Shown here piece by piece: positions 44,501 to 63,100 of a stretch of 64,000 nt of DNA. Made by a program: the position numbers and the translations under genes. Source of the stretch: Petaurus breviceps papuanus (Eukaryota > Chordata > Mammalia > Diprotodontia > Petauridae); assembly GCA_028583685.1 (NCBI GenBank), contig JAMXIF010000065.1:37545984-37609983 (forward strand), written 5' to 3'. How positions within the stretch are numbered: the stretch's first letter is position 1; every line of letters begins with the position of its first letter. Under the pieces are notes generated by a model. It was not told the origin of the DNA, made no database searches, and was given only the letters and a program-made list of their open reading frames with translations.

Positions 44501-46376
44501 CTGCCAGGGCAGGGGAGCACCTGGCACACCCAGCTCTGCCCCAGGCGGGGCGGCTGCTCCTGAGGACTGAGGGATGGCGGAGCGGGGGTGGTCAGGTGGT
44601 GGGTTCATCACAAGCGCTGGCTGTGCCGGGCACTATGCGCAGGGCGACGGATATAAAGACACAAAAACTTTGGCACTGGTGGGTCAGGCAGCAAACTTCT
44701 ATTGAGCGCCTACTGTGTACTGGACACATGCGAGACAGAACGGAACAGTCCCTGCCCTCCAGTGGGGTGACAACAGGGCCGTACCAAGTATGTGCAGAAT
44801 GGATCGAGAGAGAAATGCAAATCAGGACGGGAGGGAGGGAGGGAGGGCACAGCAGCCAGCAGGTGGGGGTGATGCTGCATCTTGGAGGAAGGTGGGGACG
44901 GCCAGTGCAAAGGGACGGAGACTGGACCCTTCGTCTGGACTTTTGGACTCTGTGACTTAGGGGCTTTAGGTGATGGGTGGGGCAGAGGAGCCGCATCGGC
45001 GACAGTGCAGAGGAAGAAGGGGCCACAGCACACAAAAGTTCGGCTTTCGCAAAGCCTTGGTGAATGTCCTGACTGGCCTCAAGTGTGAGGGCTCCTGAGG
45101 CCTGGGGCAGAGCCAGCAGTCAGCCGCTGAACGTGCATTAAGTGGCTGCTGTGTGCCCACCTCTGTGCTGAGCCCGAGGACTAAGAACCGGTGCCCGGAG
45201 TAGTGCGGGCTGGGGCGGGGCCACGGCCAGTGACGCCTCCAGGTGCGGACTGGGGCGGGGCCACGGCCAGTGACGCCTCCAGGTGCGGACTGGGGCGGGG
45301 CCACGGCCAGTGACGCCTCCAGGTGCGGACTGGGGGCAGGGCCGGGCGGCCCTCACAGATACAGCTGACTGGTCAGTGCAGCGTGCTGGGGCCAGGGGCC
45401 CAGAGTAAGCCCAACTGGGCCTTCTCCTCAGGTAGGCGACTTCGCCATCCTGCTCCGGGCCGGCTTTGACCGATGGAGTGCCGCCAAGCTGCAGCTCTGG
45501 ACTGCGCTGGGGGGCATCCTGGGCGCCTGCTTTGCCATCTGTACCCAGTCACCCAAGGGAGCAGGTAGGGAGCCAAGGCGTGTGGGACCAGAGCGGGAAC
45601 CGCTAGCCAGGAGCATGTGTTCGCCCCGGCCCGGCCCAGGGCGGCTCATCTCGTGGATCTGCCCCCTCCCCAAGCCCTGTAGGTTCCAGAGGCTGGTGGC
45701 TAGTCAGGCGGAGAGCACTGGCGGCCTTGGCAGTGACGTGGTTGAGTTCACCCCTCACCAGGGTGTTTCTTCCACTCTTTGCAGGGGAGACCATTGCCTG
45801 GATCCTTCCCTTCACCTCAGGGGGCTTTCTCTACATCGCTCTGGTCAATGTACTGCCGGACCTCTTGGAGGAAGAGAACCCTTGGTGAGTGATGCAGGCC
45901 TGCCCTCAGAGAGCTCACGTTGTCTCGTGTCTGTGAAGGAGGGCCCCAGAGACTCGGCAAGGACCCAGCCACTGTCGGTGCTGGGAAGGTCCTTAGTCCA
46001 AGGCAGGGCTCAGGCCTGTAACTGCCTCCTTTCTCACCCACCATCACGGGAGAAGCCTATTGCCTCAGTTGTCTGTCCTGCCACCTCTCCCAGCCCAGGC
46101 TGGTACCCGCAGCCATGGGAGGCCTTGTGTCCTGGGAGGGGGGGGCTGCTGCCCGCAGCCGTGGGGGGCCTTGTGTCCTGGGAGGGGGGTGTGGCTGCTG
46201 CCCGCAGCTGTAGAGGGCCGGGCCTCCGGGGGGGGGGGGGCTGGTGCCCGCAGCCGTGGGGGGCTGGGTGGCCCCTGAGCAGAGGCCTCTCTCCCTGCAG
46301 GAACTCCTTACAGCAGGTGCTGCTGCTGCTAATGGGCATTGTGATGATGGTGCTCTTCTCGCTCCTGGCCGAGTGA
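41513..46376 (+). CDS. SLC39A13: Zinc transporter ZIP13 (nine coding exons, 354 aa)
   Basis: ZIP13, LIV-1 subfamily, moves zinc out of Golgi/vesicles to the cytosol; human loss causes a spondylodysplastic Ehlers-Danlos syndrome. Coding exons: 41513-41786, 43045-43158, 43423-43547, 44038-44139, 44243-44332, 44443-44493, 45432-45564, 45785-45884, 46301-46376; total 1065 nt, every junction in frame. A signal peptide ([16 protein letters not shown]) is followed by eight predicted membrane segments near residues 59-81, 98-117, 143-162, 208-231, 236-260, 272-292, 300-325 and 332-352. TM4 carries D218, N219 and H222, TM5 the ZIP motif HEIPHE (247-252). The disease-associated glycine (human G64 by second-Met numbering) is G65. 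The start is the second human methionine: the first is TCG here, although PGCPCAGVG upstream is conserved. Intron 2 uses a GC donor; the rest are GT-AG. Regulation beyond the CpG island is not evident. Confidence 0.95.
41787..43044 (+). other. SLC39A13: SLC39A13 intron 2 (GC-AG type)
   Basis: The donor is AAG|GCAGGT at 41787 and the acceptor TTTCAG ends at 43044. Only this donor joins RSE to [12 protein letters not shown] in frame, matching human RSEAGAWRLKQLLSF. The nearby GT at 41791 would shift the frame. A reversed MIR lies at about 41955-42115. The rest (42120-43020) is mainly unique with a short repeat at 42250-42320. Confidence 0.85.
41955..42115 (-). mobile_element. MIR/CORE-SINE
   Basis: 'gaatttatgtactgcttatc', 'cattttacagatgggaaaac', 'aagttaagtgactgttctta': a reversed, decayed MIR in SLC39A13 intron 2. 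Confidence 0.7.
44690..44960. repeat. 'ATTTATTAAGCACCT' family copy in SLC39A13 intron 7
   Basis: 'attgagcgcctactgtgtac', 'cagtccctgccctccagtgg', then the 'aggaaggtggggacggccag' block seen in the longer copy at 62250-62830. A short additional head is at about 45135-45185. Confidence 0.6.
45204..45338. repeat. 40-bp VNTR, three identical units, SLC39A13 intron 7
   Basis: Units start at 45210, 45250 and 45290, each 'ctggggcggggccacggcca' plus 20 more bases, with no mismatches between units. Identity suggests recent or ongoing copy-number change. Confidence 0.97.
46100..46270. repeat. About 48-bp G-rich minisatellite, SLC39A13 intron 9
   Basis: Four imperfect units with 'cccgcagccgtggggggcc' and long G runs, starting near 46101, 46148, 46194 and 46242. 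The G runs could form quadruplexes in the pre-mRNA. Confidence 0.85.
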
Positions 46377-46450
46377 CATCCCTGTGGATCCCCTCGGCCC
46401 CTCCAGCAATAAGAGACTCCTTTTAGTCCTGTGACCTCGTGTGTGTGCTT
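46377..46450 (+). terminator. SLC39A13: SLC39A13 3' UTR and polyadenylation region
   Basis: The stop TGA at 46374-46376 is followed by a very short 3' UTR. The only signal nearby is AATAAG at 46409-46414, a one-base variant of AATAAA, with a GT-rich element 'cgtgtgtgtgctt' at about 46439-46451 that would serve as the downstream element. A second AAATAAG lies at 46564-46570. Confidence 0.55.
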
Positions 46451-46589
46451 GGGAGACAGCATACCCGGTGTGTGCGAGTGCCCGGTGTGCAGACTCGCCG
46501 AGACCGGGGCCTCTGTCCCTCTGGACCCCACTCTGGCACCTGGCTCTCATCCTAGTCTCTGCCAAATAAGCTTTGAGGAGGAGCTGCGG

Positions 46590-46590
<1 letters not shown>

Positions 46591-46637
<47 letters not shown>

Positions 46638-46647
46638 NNNNNNNNNN

Positions 46648-46694
<47 letters not shown>
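46591..46694. repeat. (TG)n microsatellite with assembly gap
   Basis: Pure TG on both sides of ten Ns at 46638-46647. The true length is unknown. Confidence 0.97.
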
Positions 46695-46696
<2 letters not shown>

Positions 46697-47799
46697 TTGG
46701 GGAGGGCAGAGAGAGAGGACAGCTGGGACTTAGGTTTCCTTAGATGAACTCAGGACTGGGGAAATAGGCGGAGGGGCGCTGGCCTCTGCCAGGATGCCCG
46801 GGGGAGCTGCCCCTGGCTTCTTCCTCCCTTGGGGCAAGGAGGAAGAAGGGAGACCCAGGGATAGGAAGGTACGAAGTCAGGGGCAGGCACTGGCCACCCG
46901 TCCTTGACCCCTCCGCCCCGCCCGGGAGCCGAGGGGCAGGAGGTGAGACTTCCGGCCCAGGGGCAGCTGGGGCCCACTGGGCTCCTGCCTTCCCTGCCTC
47001 CACCAGCTGGAGCCCTGCTCTGCTCCTGGACTCTCTTCTCCTGCTACCAAGTGCTGCAGAGAGAGCCAGTCCCACCCGGCTCCCAGCTCCTCCCCCAGCT
47101 GGGGACCAGGACCTTCTAGTAGCTTCATTGGGAGGGCGGGGAGGATGCCGGGAGGATGTGCTCAGCGCCCAGGAATGTACTTGCTGCCCCCACAGGGGCC
47201 GCAGCCTGGGCCAGAGGCCCTGCTTCAGGCTTAGGTCTGGAGCCTGGTCGCCCCCCAGAGGACAATCAAAGAAGTGGCTGCAGAGACATCTGTTTGGTTT
47301 TACAACAGGCCTGCTGCAGCCTGGAAATGTACAATGACCAATTCCATAGATGAGATGCAAATAAATCTTATTTTATCCTGGAACTGGCCTTCTCTGCACT
47401 GGGGACCCCAGCCCCCTGCGGGTGAGAGGAAAGGGGGCTCCCCCTCCACACGCACACCTTCACCAAGGGGCAGCATGGTGGGTCCTCAGCATAGAGCCCT
47501 GGGCTCATCCGGAAATGGGGACAGTGGGATAAAGTGTGAGGCAGTGTGTTCAGTGAGAACCAGCCCCTGCCCTGAAGGCGTGGGCAGGTTTGCTGGAAGG
47601 TGCTGGGCCTGCTTCCCGGCATCCCAAGACTGTCGGGTTCCTAACTCGGGGGGTGGGGGTGGCAAGAGCTTGGATGGGGAAAAGAAGGAATGGCCACTTC
47701 AACATGATGGGCTTCCTTAGTAATCCCGTGTCTTCTGTGCATTTAAAACATCTTATAGATGGGAAAACAGCTTCATGGCAATTAAGTGATCTGTCCGCG

Positions 47800-47975
47800 G
47801 CAGGGGCCCTCCACCTGGGACACATGGCCCTCCAGGACCTCGAGGGCAGCCCTTTGACAGAATCCAAACTTCACAGAACAAAACCCCTAATAAAAGCTTC
47901 TCCCATCCAAGGGCCACCCTTGAGGACCTAGAGGGCCACAGGTTGCCTTGTGGCCGAAGGTTCCCCACCCCCTTC
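47800..47975. mobile_element. hAT-like MITE remnant, sister of the 35.8-kb copy
   Basis: Shares 'gaatccaaacttcacagaac', 'gacctagagggccacaggtt' and a 'gaaggttccccaccccc' end with the element at 35814-36015. The left end is degraded. Confidence 0.65.
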
Positions 47976-48194
47976 TGTGATGAAACATCTGATAAGTAGG
48001 GAGATAAGGAGATTTAAGCCTGGGACTCCAAGCCCACCCTCTATGATTTCTGGGGCTCGTGTTAGGAAGGGAACTGACAAACTGAAAGGTCCCCAAAGAG
48101 AGTGAAGAGGATGTCCCAGGCATGGGAGAGCATCCATTAGGGGTTGGCTGGAGCAACTGAGGAGCCTGAGCCTGGAGGGCATGTGGAGGAGCGT

Positions 48195-48760
48195 GTCCTT
48201 TGACCTAGCAACATCACTACCGAGTCTATACCCCAGAGACCAAAGAAGGGAAAGGGCCCAGATGTACTAAAAGCCTCATAGCCATTCTTGTTTATGGGAG
48301 CACAAGACTGAAGATAAGGAGGTGCCCACGGGTGGGCTGTGGTCCATGAATGCCATGCAGTGCTAATGGGATGTGAGCACAGAGCCCTAGGAAGCCCCAT
48401 CTGCACTGATGCGGTGATGTGAGCGAACCAGGAGCGCCACGCGGCCTCCAGGACTCCTTAGCACAAGGCCCAGCCACCCCTCCCAAGGGGCGCTGATACA
48501 GCCTGCTGCCCACCTCCTGACAGAAAGGACCCACCTGGGGCACAGGCTGAATTTATTTTGTCTGCAGATTTATTACAAGAGCTTTTGTTTTCCGTTCTTT
48601 TTTCCAGCGGGAGGGGGGAGAGAAGGATTATTTCATTAATCAAAAAATATAAATACTTCCATGCACTGATGCAAAGTGAAGTAGGGCCAGGAAAACAACA
48701 TACACAGTACCTGCGAGGCTGTAAATGGAGAGACAAGGACAAGACTCGAAGCATCTAGAG
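48195..48760 (+). mobile_element. L1 3' fragments
   Basis: Bases 48195-48460 carry the L1 C-terminal/3' text ('ttgacctagcaacatcacta', 'tataccccagagaccaaaga'). 48655-48760 repeat the 3' UTR signature 'actgatgcaaagtgaagtag' also present in the 27-29-kb L1. Both are decayed. Confidence 0.6.
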
Positions 48761-48885
48761 CAAGCTGCACGGAGGGAGAAAGAGGCCACAGGCCTGCAGC
48801 TGGCCCAGAAGGGCAGGCTTCCAAAACCTAACCATCACTGCTGCTGACACTTTCATTTTCTTTTTGTGTTAACAATCATTGTCAA

Positions 48886-49040
48886 GGGCAGCTAGGTGGC
48901 AAAATGAATAGAGCACTGGCCCTGGAGTCAGGAGGACCCGAGTTCAAATCCCAACTCAGACACTTAGCACAAAAACTAGCCGTGTGACCTTGGGCAAGTC
49001 ACTTAACCCTAATTGCCCCTCCAAAAAGCAAAAAAAAAAT
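48886..49040 (+). mobile_element. WSINE/WALLSI-like SINE
   Basis: 'gggcagctaggtggcaaaat' head, 'gagttcaaatcccaactcag' and 'gcaagtcacttaaccctaat', ending in an A/T-rich tail. AATCATT on both sides may be a partial target duplication. Confidence 0.88.
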
Positions 49041-49540
49041 TTTATTTTTAATTAAAAATCATTCTGTTACATGAGAGGGGGGGAGGGGAGAAGGAATTTA
49101 GGTATTGTAAAAACAAATGTTTAAAATACCATATGTTGGACATATTATATATCATGTCACTATCACTTGTTTTGTTATAAAAGCAGGCCGTCGTTTTAAT
49201 ACTCTCAATTTCAGGTTCCTCTTGTTTTACTCTGTAGAGAATGCTTTATTTTGTGCTTAAGTTCAGAATTAATCTTGTTAATGAATTCAAGGGTTGCTAC
49301 ATAGAAATGTATTTGTCATTGTTGTGTCTCCCTCGGTGTCTGGGACGGCCCAGGCGACATCCCTTCCTGACGTTTTCAAATCCAAGATTCTGTGATCTTT
49401 GCTTCTTTCGTTCCCTCCTCCCCACTCCAAGTGCCTAGCACTGGGTAAGGCTCATGGAACATTTAATTCATGAAGTACTGTGAGGATCAAGAGATACTGG
49501 CAAAGGGCTTTGTAAACCTTCAAGCACTTTAGAAATGTTT

Positions 49541-49564
49541 CAGCAGCAGCAGCAGCAGCAGCAG
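49541..49564 (+). repeat. (CAG)8 trinucleotide repeat
   Basis: Eight CAG units read as polyglutamine in one short open frame from 49535. No splice sites or homology support a gene. Confidence 0.95.
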
Positions 49565-50299
49565 CTCCCAAGCGTCCCCAGAACCAGCAGCTTTGTCTCT
49601 TGTCTGACTCCACAGAAGGCCCCTCCTGTCTCCCCTCCTACCTCTTCCCGGGCCCACACTCAGGCATCACTTTACATCACCTGGGCCTCCGGACAGCCCA
49701 GGGAGGAAGGTGCTATAAGCATTACCCCCACCGAGGCCCATAACTACTAAACCAATGAAGTGGGATCTAAATCGGGCCTCTCCTGACGCCAAGTGCAGGC
49801 CTCCCCTTTCCTTCCTCCCGCCTAACCTACAAACTATTTCTTACGAAGGGGGTAGTGAGGGGCACTGGTCTCCAGTCACCCTCCTGGCCATATGGGGCAG
49901 GAGGCCCTGTTTGCTCGGTGATACCAGGGCACAGTAGGAAAGGTAGGATTTAGAGCTCACATCTTGGAGATCAGCCATCCCAACCCTTTCCTTTTACAGA
50001 CTTGGAAACTGAGGCTGAGAGCAAAGGGTGAAAGGGCCAGCCACCCATCACACCTGCCACTCCTGCCTTGCCTTGCTGCCTTGGGCAACCATGGCCAAGG
50101 AGGGCTGTGTACAATCAGTCCAAGGGAGGCTTGCCCCTGAGCCCCCATTTCCTCATCTGCAGTAGTGGTTACCCAGCGAGGATGCTTCCCACCCAGGGCT
50201 CCTGAGACGCCATATCCCTGTGCACTGTCCACTCTTCCACACTGCCTCAAGCCTAGGTTCAGATCCTAGGTCTCACATTCCAGCTACATGACCTGCGTT

Positions 50300-50525
50300 T
50301 GGTCATGTCTAACTCTCCAGGACTCCATTTGGGGTTTTCTTGGCAAAGATGTGGGAACGGTTTGCCTTTGCCTTCTCCAGCCCATTTTACCAATGAGGAA
50401 ACTGAGGCAAAAGGGGTGAAGTGACTTGCCCAGGGTCATACAGCTAGTGTCTGAGGCTGGATTTGACTCAGGAGTTCCTGACTTGAGGCCCAGGATTCTA
50501 TCCACTGGGCCACCTAGCTGCCCCA
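50300..50525 (-). mobile_element. Mar1-type SINE, near full length
   Basis: Reversed: 'ttggggttttcttggcaaag', 'cattttaccaatgaggaaac', 'ccagggtcatacagctagtg', ending 'gggccacctagctgcccc'. Confidence 0.9.
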
Positions 50526-51539
50526 GGACCTGTGCAATTCCACCTCTGGGACCTCCAAGACTATGAAATTGGGCCAAACGAGCCCCAGGCCTGTGACCCT
50601 CCCAAGCACACATGCTGTCACCTAAGCTTTGCACGCTTGCCCACAAGCAGCTTACAGACTAGTTGGGGAAATGAGGTGCCAAAGAACTGTCAGCAGTGAG
50701 CAGAAGGCCAGAGGCCTGTCTAAAGGCTCCTGGGGAAGCCTGGTGCTGCTGGAGGCAAGTGAGGCTGCCAAGGGTGGAGCCCGGTTCCTCTAGAATCCCA
50801 GGCCCCCACACATTGCCTCCCCCACAGCAGCCCCCTCCTGTCCTCAGTCTTAGGATCCCTGGCTCCTTTCCAAGCTTCCACCCACCCACAGCCCTTCCAC
50901 ATAGCTGTACTTGCTGGTGCTGGCCCTCAATGCCTCCCGTCTACCTACCTTGTACTTATCCTGGGCCTAAGTACCATCTCTGCGGCAGCCCCCGCCCCAA
51001 GTCTGGGTGAATGCTCACAAAGAGCAGAGACTGTTCAGAGATGCTGTCTCTGCATCCTCAGGCCCAAGCAGAGCTGGACACTCAGCAGGTCCTTGATAAA
51101 TGCTTAACTGTCACTCATGGTGGCAGCAGGGCTCAACCTTGAGAACAGGCAGGAAGGGGACACTAAGAGGGCAGAAATGTGGGCTTGTGTTAGGTAGGGG
51201 TCTGGGTTTGGCTAACTTGCCTGGCTAGCCCAAGGTAAAAGGGCAGACAGAGAAGGGACTGCAAAGGCTGGGGCCAAGCCCCGCAGGCACTTTAAATGCC
51301 AGCGTAGAATGTGTTGGGAGCTTTTTAAAGGCTTAAGGAGTCTATGTGCCTGTCCCTGGAGAAGGGGGGACATGCCGTAGCAAGTCTGTTCCAGGATCAG
51401 TATGAAAGATGGGTTGTGGATAGCAAGTTCAAGGTTCTTGCCAGGTAAAAGACGACCCGGTCCTTAGTCACAGTGGGTACAATACTGGCTCTGACACTAG
51501 ATGACCAGGGTTTAAATCCTGCCCAGACAAGGGGGAACC

Positions 51540-51775
51540 ACAGGCCAGAGCACTGGGCCCAGGGTCACCCAATGCCAAATCCAGCTTCAGACACTTTCTA
51601 GCCAGGGACCATGGGGCAAGTTACTTAACCTCTGCCTGTTACCTCATCTGTAAAATGGGGATAACAGAAGCACTTCCCTGGGGGGGGGGGGGGGGTGAGG
51701 ATCCAGTAAAGAGCTTGGCACCGTGCCTGGTGCATAGTAGGTACCAAATGTTGGCTATTATTTATCCTATGAATA
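51540..51775 (+). mobile_element. MIR/CORE-SINE with G-run insertion
   Basis: 'aaatccagcttcagacactt', 'acctcatctgtaaaatgggg', 'tgcatagtaggtaccaaatg'. A run of about 15 G at 51680-51694 interrupts it. Confidence 0.75.
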
Positions 51776-52134
51776 CTTATCCTAAGTCACCCTTCCCTGG
51801 CCCTCAGTTTACAATTCTGTAAAATGAGGGGATGGGCCTTGGACCACCTCCCAGGTCAGTCTAAGTTCTCTGATGACAAGGCAGCACCTGGAAGCCGCCT
51901 TCCCAATCAGCTCCTCCCACCAGCGGGGCTTTGCTTCCTTGTGTCCTAGCCCCAGGGCAGTCTGGGGAGGCTCTGGACCTTTTCCAGAATCATATCTAAA
52001 AGGCATTATGGGAGTATCCAGGAAACTAATCATGTGGAAACACTCACCCAAATGTTAAAAGCACATGCCCTGAAGAGCCCACTCATCTGTAGAAATGACA
52101 GCACTTGGTGATAGGGAAAAGCTGAAGACATATT

Positions 52135-52345
52135 AACAATGTGATACATATTAACAATGTGACCTGGGCAAGTCACTTAACTTTCTAGCCTCAGTTTCCT
52201 CATCTGTAAAAGGGGATAAGAGCATCCATTTTTCAGGGTTGTGGAGAGAACAAATGTAAAGCACTTTGCAAACTTCAGGGTGCTGTGTCTCAGTGCCCCG
52301 CCACAGACTTCTGGGACACCCCGTACAAATGCTAGCCGTCACAGA
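52135..52345 (+). mobile_element. MIR/CORE-SINE fragment
   Basis: 'tgacctgggcaagtcactta', 'tcctcatctgtaaaagggga', 'gtaaagcactttgcaaactt', then 'caaatgctagccgtc'. Confidence 0.75.
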
Positions 52346-53008
52346 GGCAGAAGAGAGTGGTGCCTCAAGGAGAAACGGGGAATTCAGGAAGAGGTCCAGC
52401 TCAGATCTGAGGAGGGGCAGCGCCCCAGCCAGGACAGCTGGAAGGAGGCTGGAAGAGAAGGCCCTGGGATCGAGGGGGCGAGTGGGCCCGCCCCGGTGCC
52501 CATTTCTAGGACCGAATCCCTGGGGCGCCTGCTGCCCTCCCTGGCTGTTCTGGAGCAGGGTGGCCTCTTCCTAGCAGGTGTTTGGAGGCCCGAGCCTGGA
52601 GCTGTAGAGGCTCGGCAGGGAGTCCTCTGCACAGATGGAGGTATAGGTGGAGGCAAGAGAAGGCCAAGCACTGACCCTCACACAGAGCAGGCGCACCCAG
52701 CATAGGGAAGGAGAAGTTCAGGACCCAAAGACTGCATCTTAAAGCCCAGGTATGCCTGGGAGAGGGGAAACAGGGCAGTGCAGGCAGGCCGTGGGCAGCT
52801 GCTGCTGCTGGCAGGAAGCCCCAGGAGTCCAGGCAATTGCAGCAACAGCTGGGCAGGGTCTCGTCCCAGATAAACAGCCAGTGAGCCAAGAGCCGCCTCC
52901 CCCAGCTCCAAGGCTGCCGTGCCAACCTCAAGTGACCCTCCCTCTCCCTTCTGTCGGCCAGGGTGAAACCAACACGAGAACCATTGGGGGAAAACAACCC
53001 CAACCTCC

Positions 53009-53014
53009 TTTATT
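53009..53014 (-). terminator. PSMC3: PSMC3 polyadenylation signal
   Basis: Canonical AATAAA on the minus strand, about 72 nt past the stop codon. The mRNA should end near 52985-53000, giving a short 3' UTR of roughly 90-100 nt. Confidence 0.85.
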
Positions 53015-53085
53015 GTTACTACTTTTACCGGCAAGTCAGACAAATGAGTTGATCCCAGGCTTGGGGCCGGGGCTCCCCAGCCCTG

Positions 53086-61320
<8,235 letters not shown>

Positions 61321-61327
61321 CTTCTCC

Positions 61328-61338
61328 TGCCGAGTCAC
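61328..61338 (-). promoter_or_regulatory. PSMC3: Antioxidant-response-type element (ARE)
   Basis: The minus strand reads GTGACTCGGCA, a perfect fit to RTGACNNNGCA. Proteasome subunit genes are induced together by NFE2L1 through AREs close to their starts. This one lies 7 nt before the ATG. It equals the codons for VTRQ in the annotated human extension. Confidence 0.6.
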
Positions 61339-61849
61339 TGGGCCCCCACTTCCGGCCGCACATTCGACACTGGGCCGCGAGATCCGTGGGGCGGAGGGCG
61401 CGAGAGGGGATAAACGCCCAGAGCCGAGCCCCGACCAGCGCCGCCTAGGCCGGCCTCCTGCCCCGCGGCCCGAGCTGCATCGGCCGCCTCCTTCGGTAAG
61501 CCGACGCTCCGGCGCGCGGCTCCGGCGAATCTGCTAAGCCGTTTAGGGGAGGGTCGGGGGCGGCAAAGAGGAAGCGGGGTAGCAGGCAGCCGGTCACGTG
61601 GCACCGATCCCGCCTTCGCCCCGGCCGCGCTTCCGGGGAGGGGCGGGCTCTCGGCCATCATTGGCTCTGGCGGCGGTGGCGTCGGGGTCGGAGCCAGGCT
61701 ACGGTGCCGCACGGCCTGCCGGGATTAGTAGTTCTCGGGGAGCGGCGGGCTGCTGCCCGGAGAGAAGCGCTAGGGGGCGGGCCCTCGGGAGGAGAGCTGG
61801 AGCAGTCCGAGGAGGCGGAGCCTGATAGTCTCCTCTCCAGTCCACTGAG

Positions 61850-63100
61850 AGCTTCAGAGGCTTCCACCTCGCTTTCCTCCTCTGGCTGGGGAGGAGACGC
61901 ACTGCCTCAGGAAACACAAAGGCCACGACCCCGTGCCGGCCCCCGTGGGCTTGCAGAACCAAGGGTCGTGTTTCCATTTCACAGCCGAGGAAACTGAGGC
62001 GCAGGGAAGCCTGGGGTGCAACCCGGAGCCTCCCGAAGGAGCCACCTTCGCCGTTCTGGAGCTGCGCAAATCGAGGGATGTGCGCATGGCAGGGCGCACC
62101 AGACACTCAGTGAACATTGATGATGCACCTACTGTATGCCGGGCCAAGCTGCCCGCGGGGAGTCCCCAGTCTGATGGGAAGGCATTGAGCAGATACGGGG
62201 GTGGGGGTGGGGGTGGGGTGGAAAAAGCAAGCTGCATGAAGGCCGAAGAATCACCCAGCATTTATTAAGCACCCACTGTATGCCGCGTAAGCTTGGGGGT
62301 GTATATGTAAAGGAGGCAAAAGACAGTCCCTGCCCCCAAGGAGCTTACATGCAAACAAGTCAGTCAAGCAGGCTTTCTGCAGGATAAATAGGAAGTGATG
62401 AAGAAAGCAAAGGTGTTGGAAGGAAGAGGGTTTGGGAAAAGCTTCCTGTAAAAGATGGGATTGTAGCTGGGATTAAAGGAAGCCACTAGGTGAAGATGAG
62501 CAGGGGGAGCATTTCAGGTCTGGGGGGGGACAGTCCAGGAAAATGCCCAGAGCCAGGATGAAGAAGCTTCCTGTTAGTGGAGCAGCCAGGAGGACACGGG
62601 CACTGGATAGAAGCTGGGAGGGAGGATGGTGCAAGAAGACTGACTAGGGAGGAGGGGTCTGGGCTGTGAAGCATTTTGTGTTGGATCTTGGAGGTTATTG
62701 AGAAAGGTGACATGATCAAGCCTGCACTTTAGGAAAATCCCTTTGACAGCTAGATAGAGGATGGATTGGAGTAGGGAGAGGCCTGAGGCACCAGCATCTA
62801 TTGTAGGCCAAGGGGACAAGGTTCTGCACCAGGGCAGGGCCGGTGGCAGAATTGCTGCAGAGACGAAATCCGCGGGCCTCGGTCCCAACTTGGTTGGGGG
62901 CAGGAGTGTGAGGTGCAGAGCTCTGGTCCCGGCTTTCCACAGGCCCTGCAAAGGGCTCTCACGCTCTGCTATCTCGCTGAACAGACGCATGAACCGTTTC
63001 TTACCATTTGTTTTTTCTTGAGGCCTCTTCCCTTATCATTCCTGACATTGAGGAGAGTTGGGCAGGTCCCAACAAGGAGAAGGCAAAACAGGTTTCTGTC
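61850..63100. other. Region upstream of PSMC3
   Basis: No gene is supported. 61965-62010 is a SINE tail ('cagccgaggaaactgaggcg'). 62100-62170 and 62250-62830 belong to the 'ATTTATTAAGCACCT' family. In human the next gene is RAPSN (minus strand), which is not reached here. Confidence 0.6.
62250..62830. repeat. Longest copy of the 'ATTTATTAAGCACCT' family
   Basis: Runs from 'cagcatttattaagcaccca' through 'caaggagcttacatgcaaac', 'gggaaaagcttcctgtaaaa', 'tgcactttaggaaaatccct' and 'ggatggattggagtagggag'. The order of blocks defines a unit of about 580 bp. Class unassigned. Confidence 0.6.

Larger units (their letters stand above)
46700..52990. other. Intergenic region between convergent SLC39A13 and PSMC3 ends
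   Basis: No gene is supported. 46740-47360 is GC-rich and apparently unique. 47360-47780 is unique or decayed. 47800-47975 is a hAT-like remnant. 48195-48880 has L1 3' pieces. 48886-49040 is a SINE. 49541-49564 is (CAG)8. 49950-50060 is a SINE tail. 50300-50525 is a Mar1. 50640-51480 is mostly unique. 51540-51775 and 52135-52340 are MIR-type elements. 52350-52990 appears unique. Confidence 0.6.

Noticed and set aside
49535-49750. Short polyglutamine-containing open frame
   Set aside because: (CAG)8 in intergenic DNA; no splice signals, no homology, poor start context.
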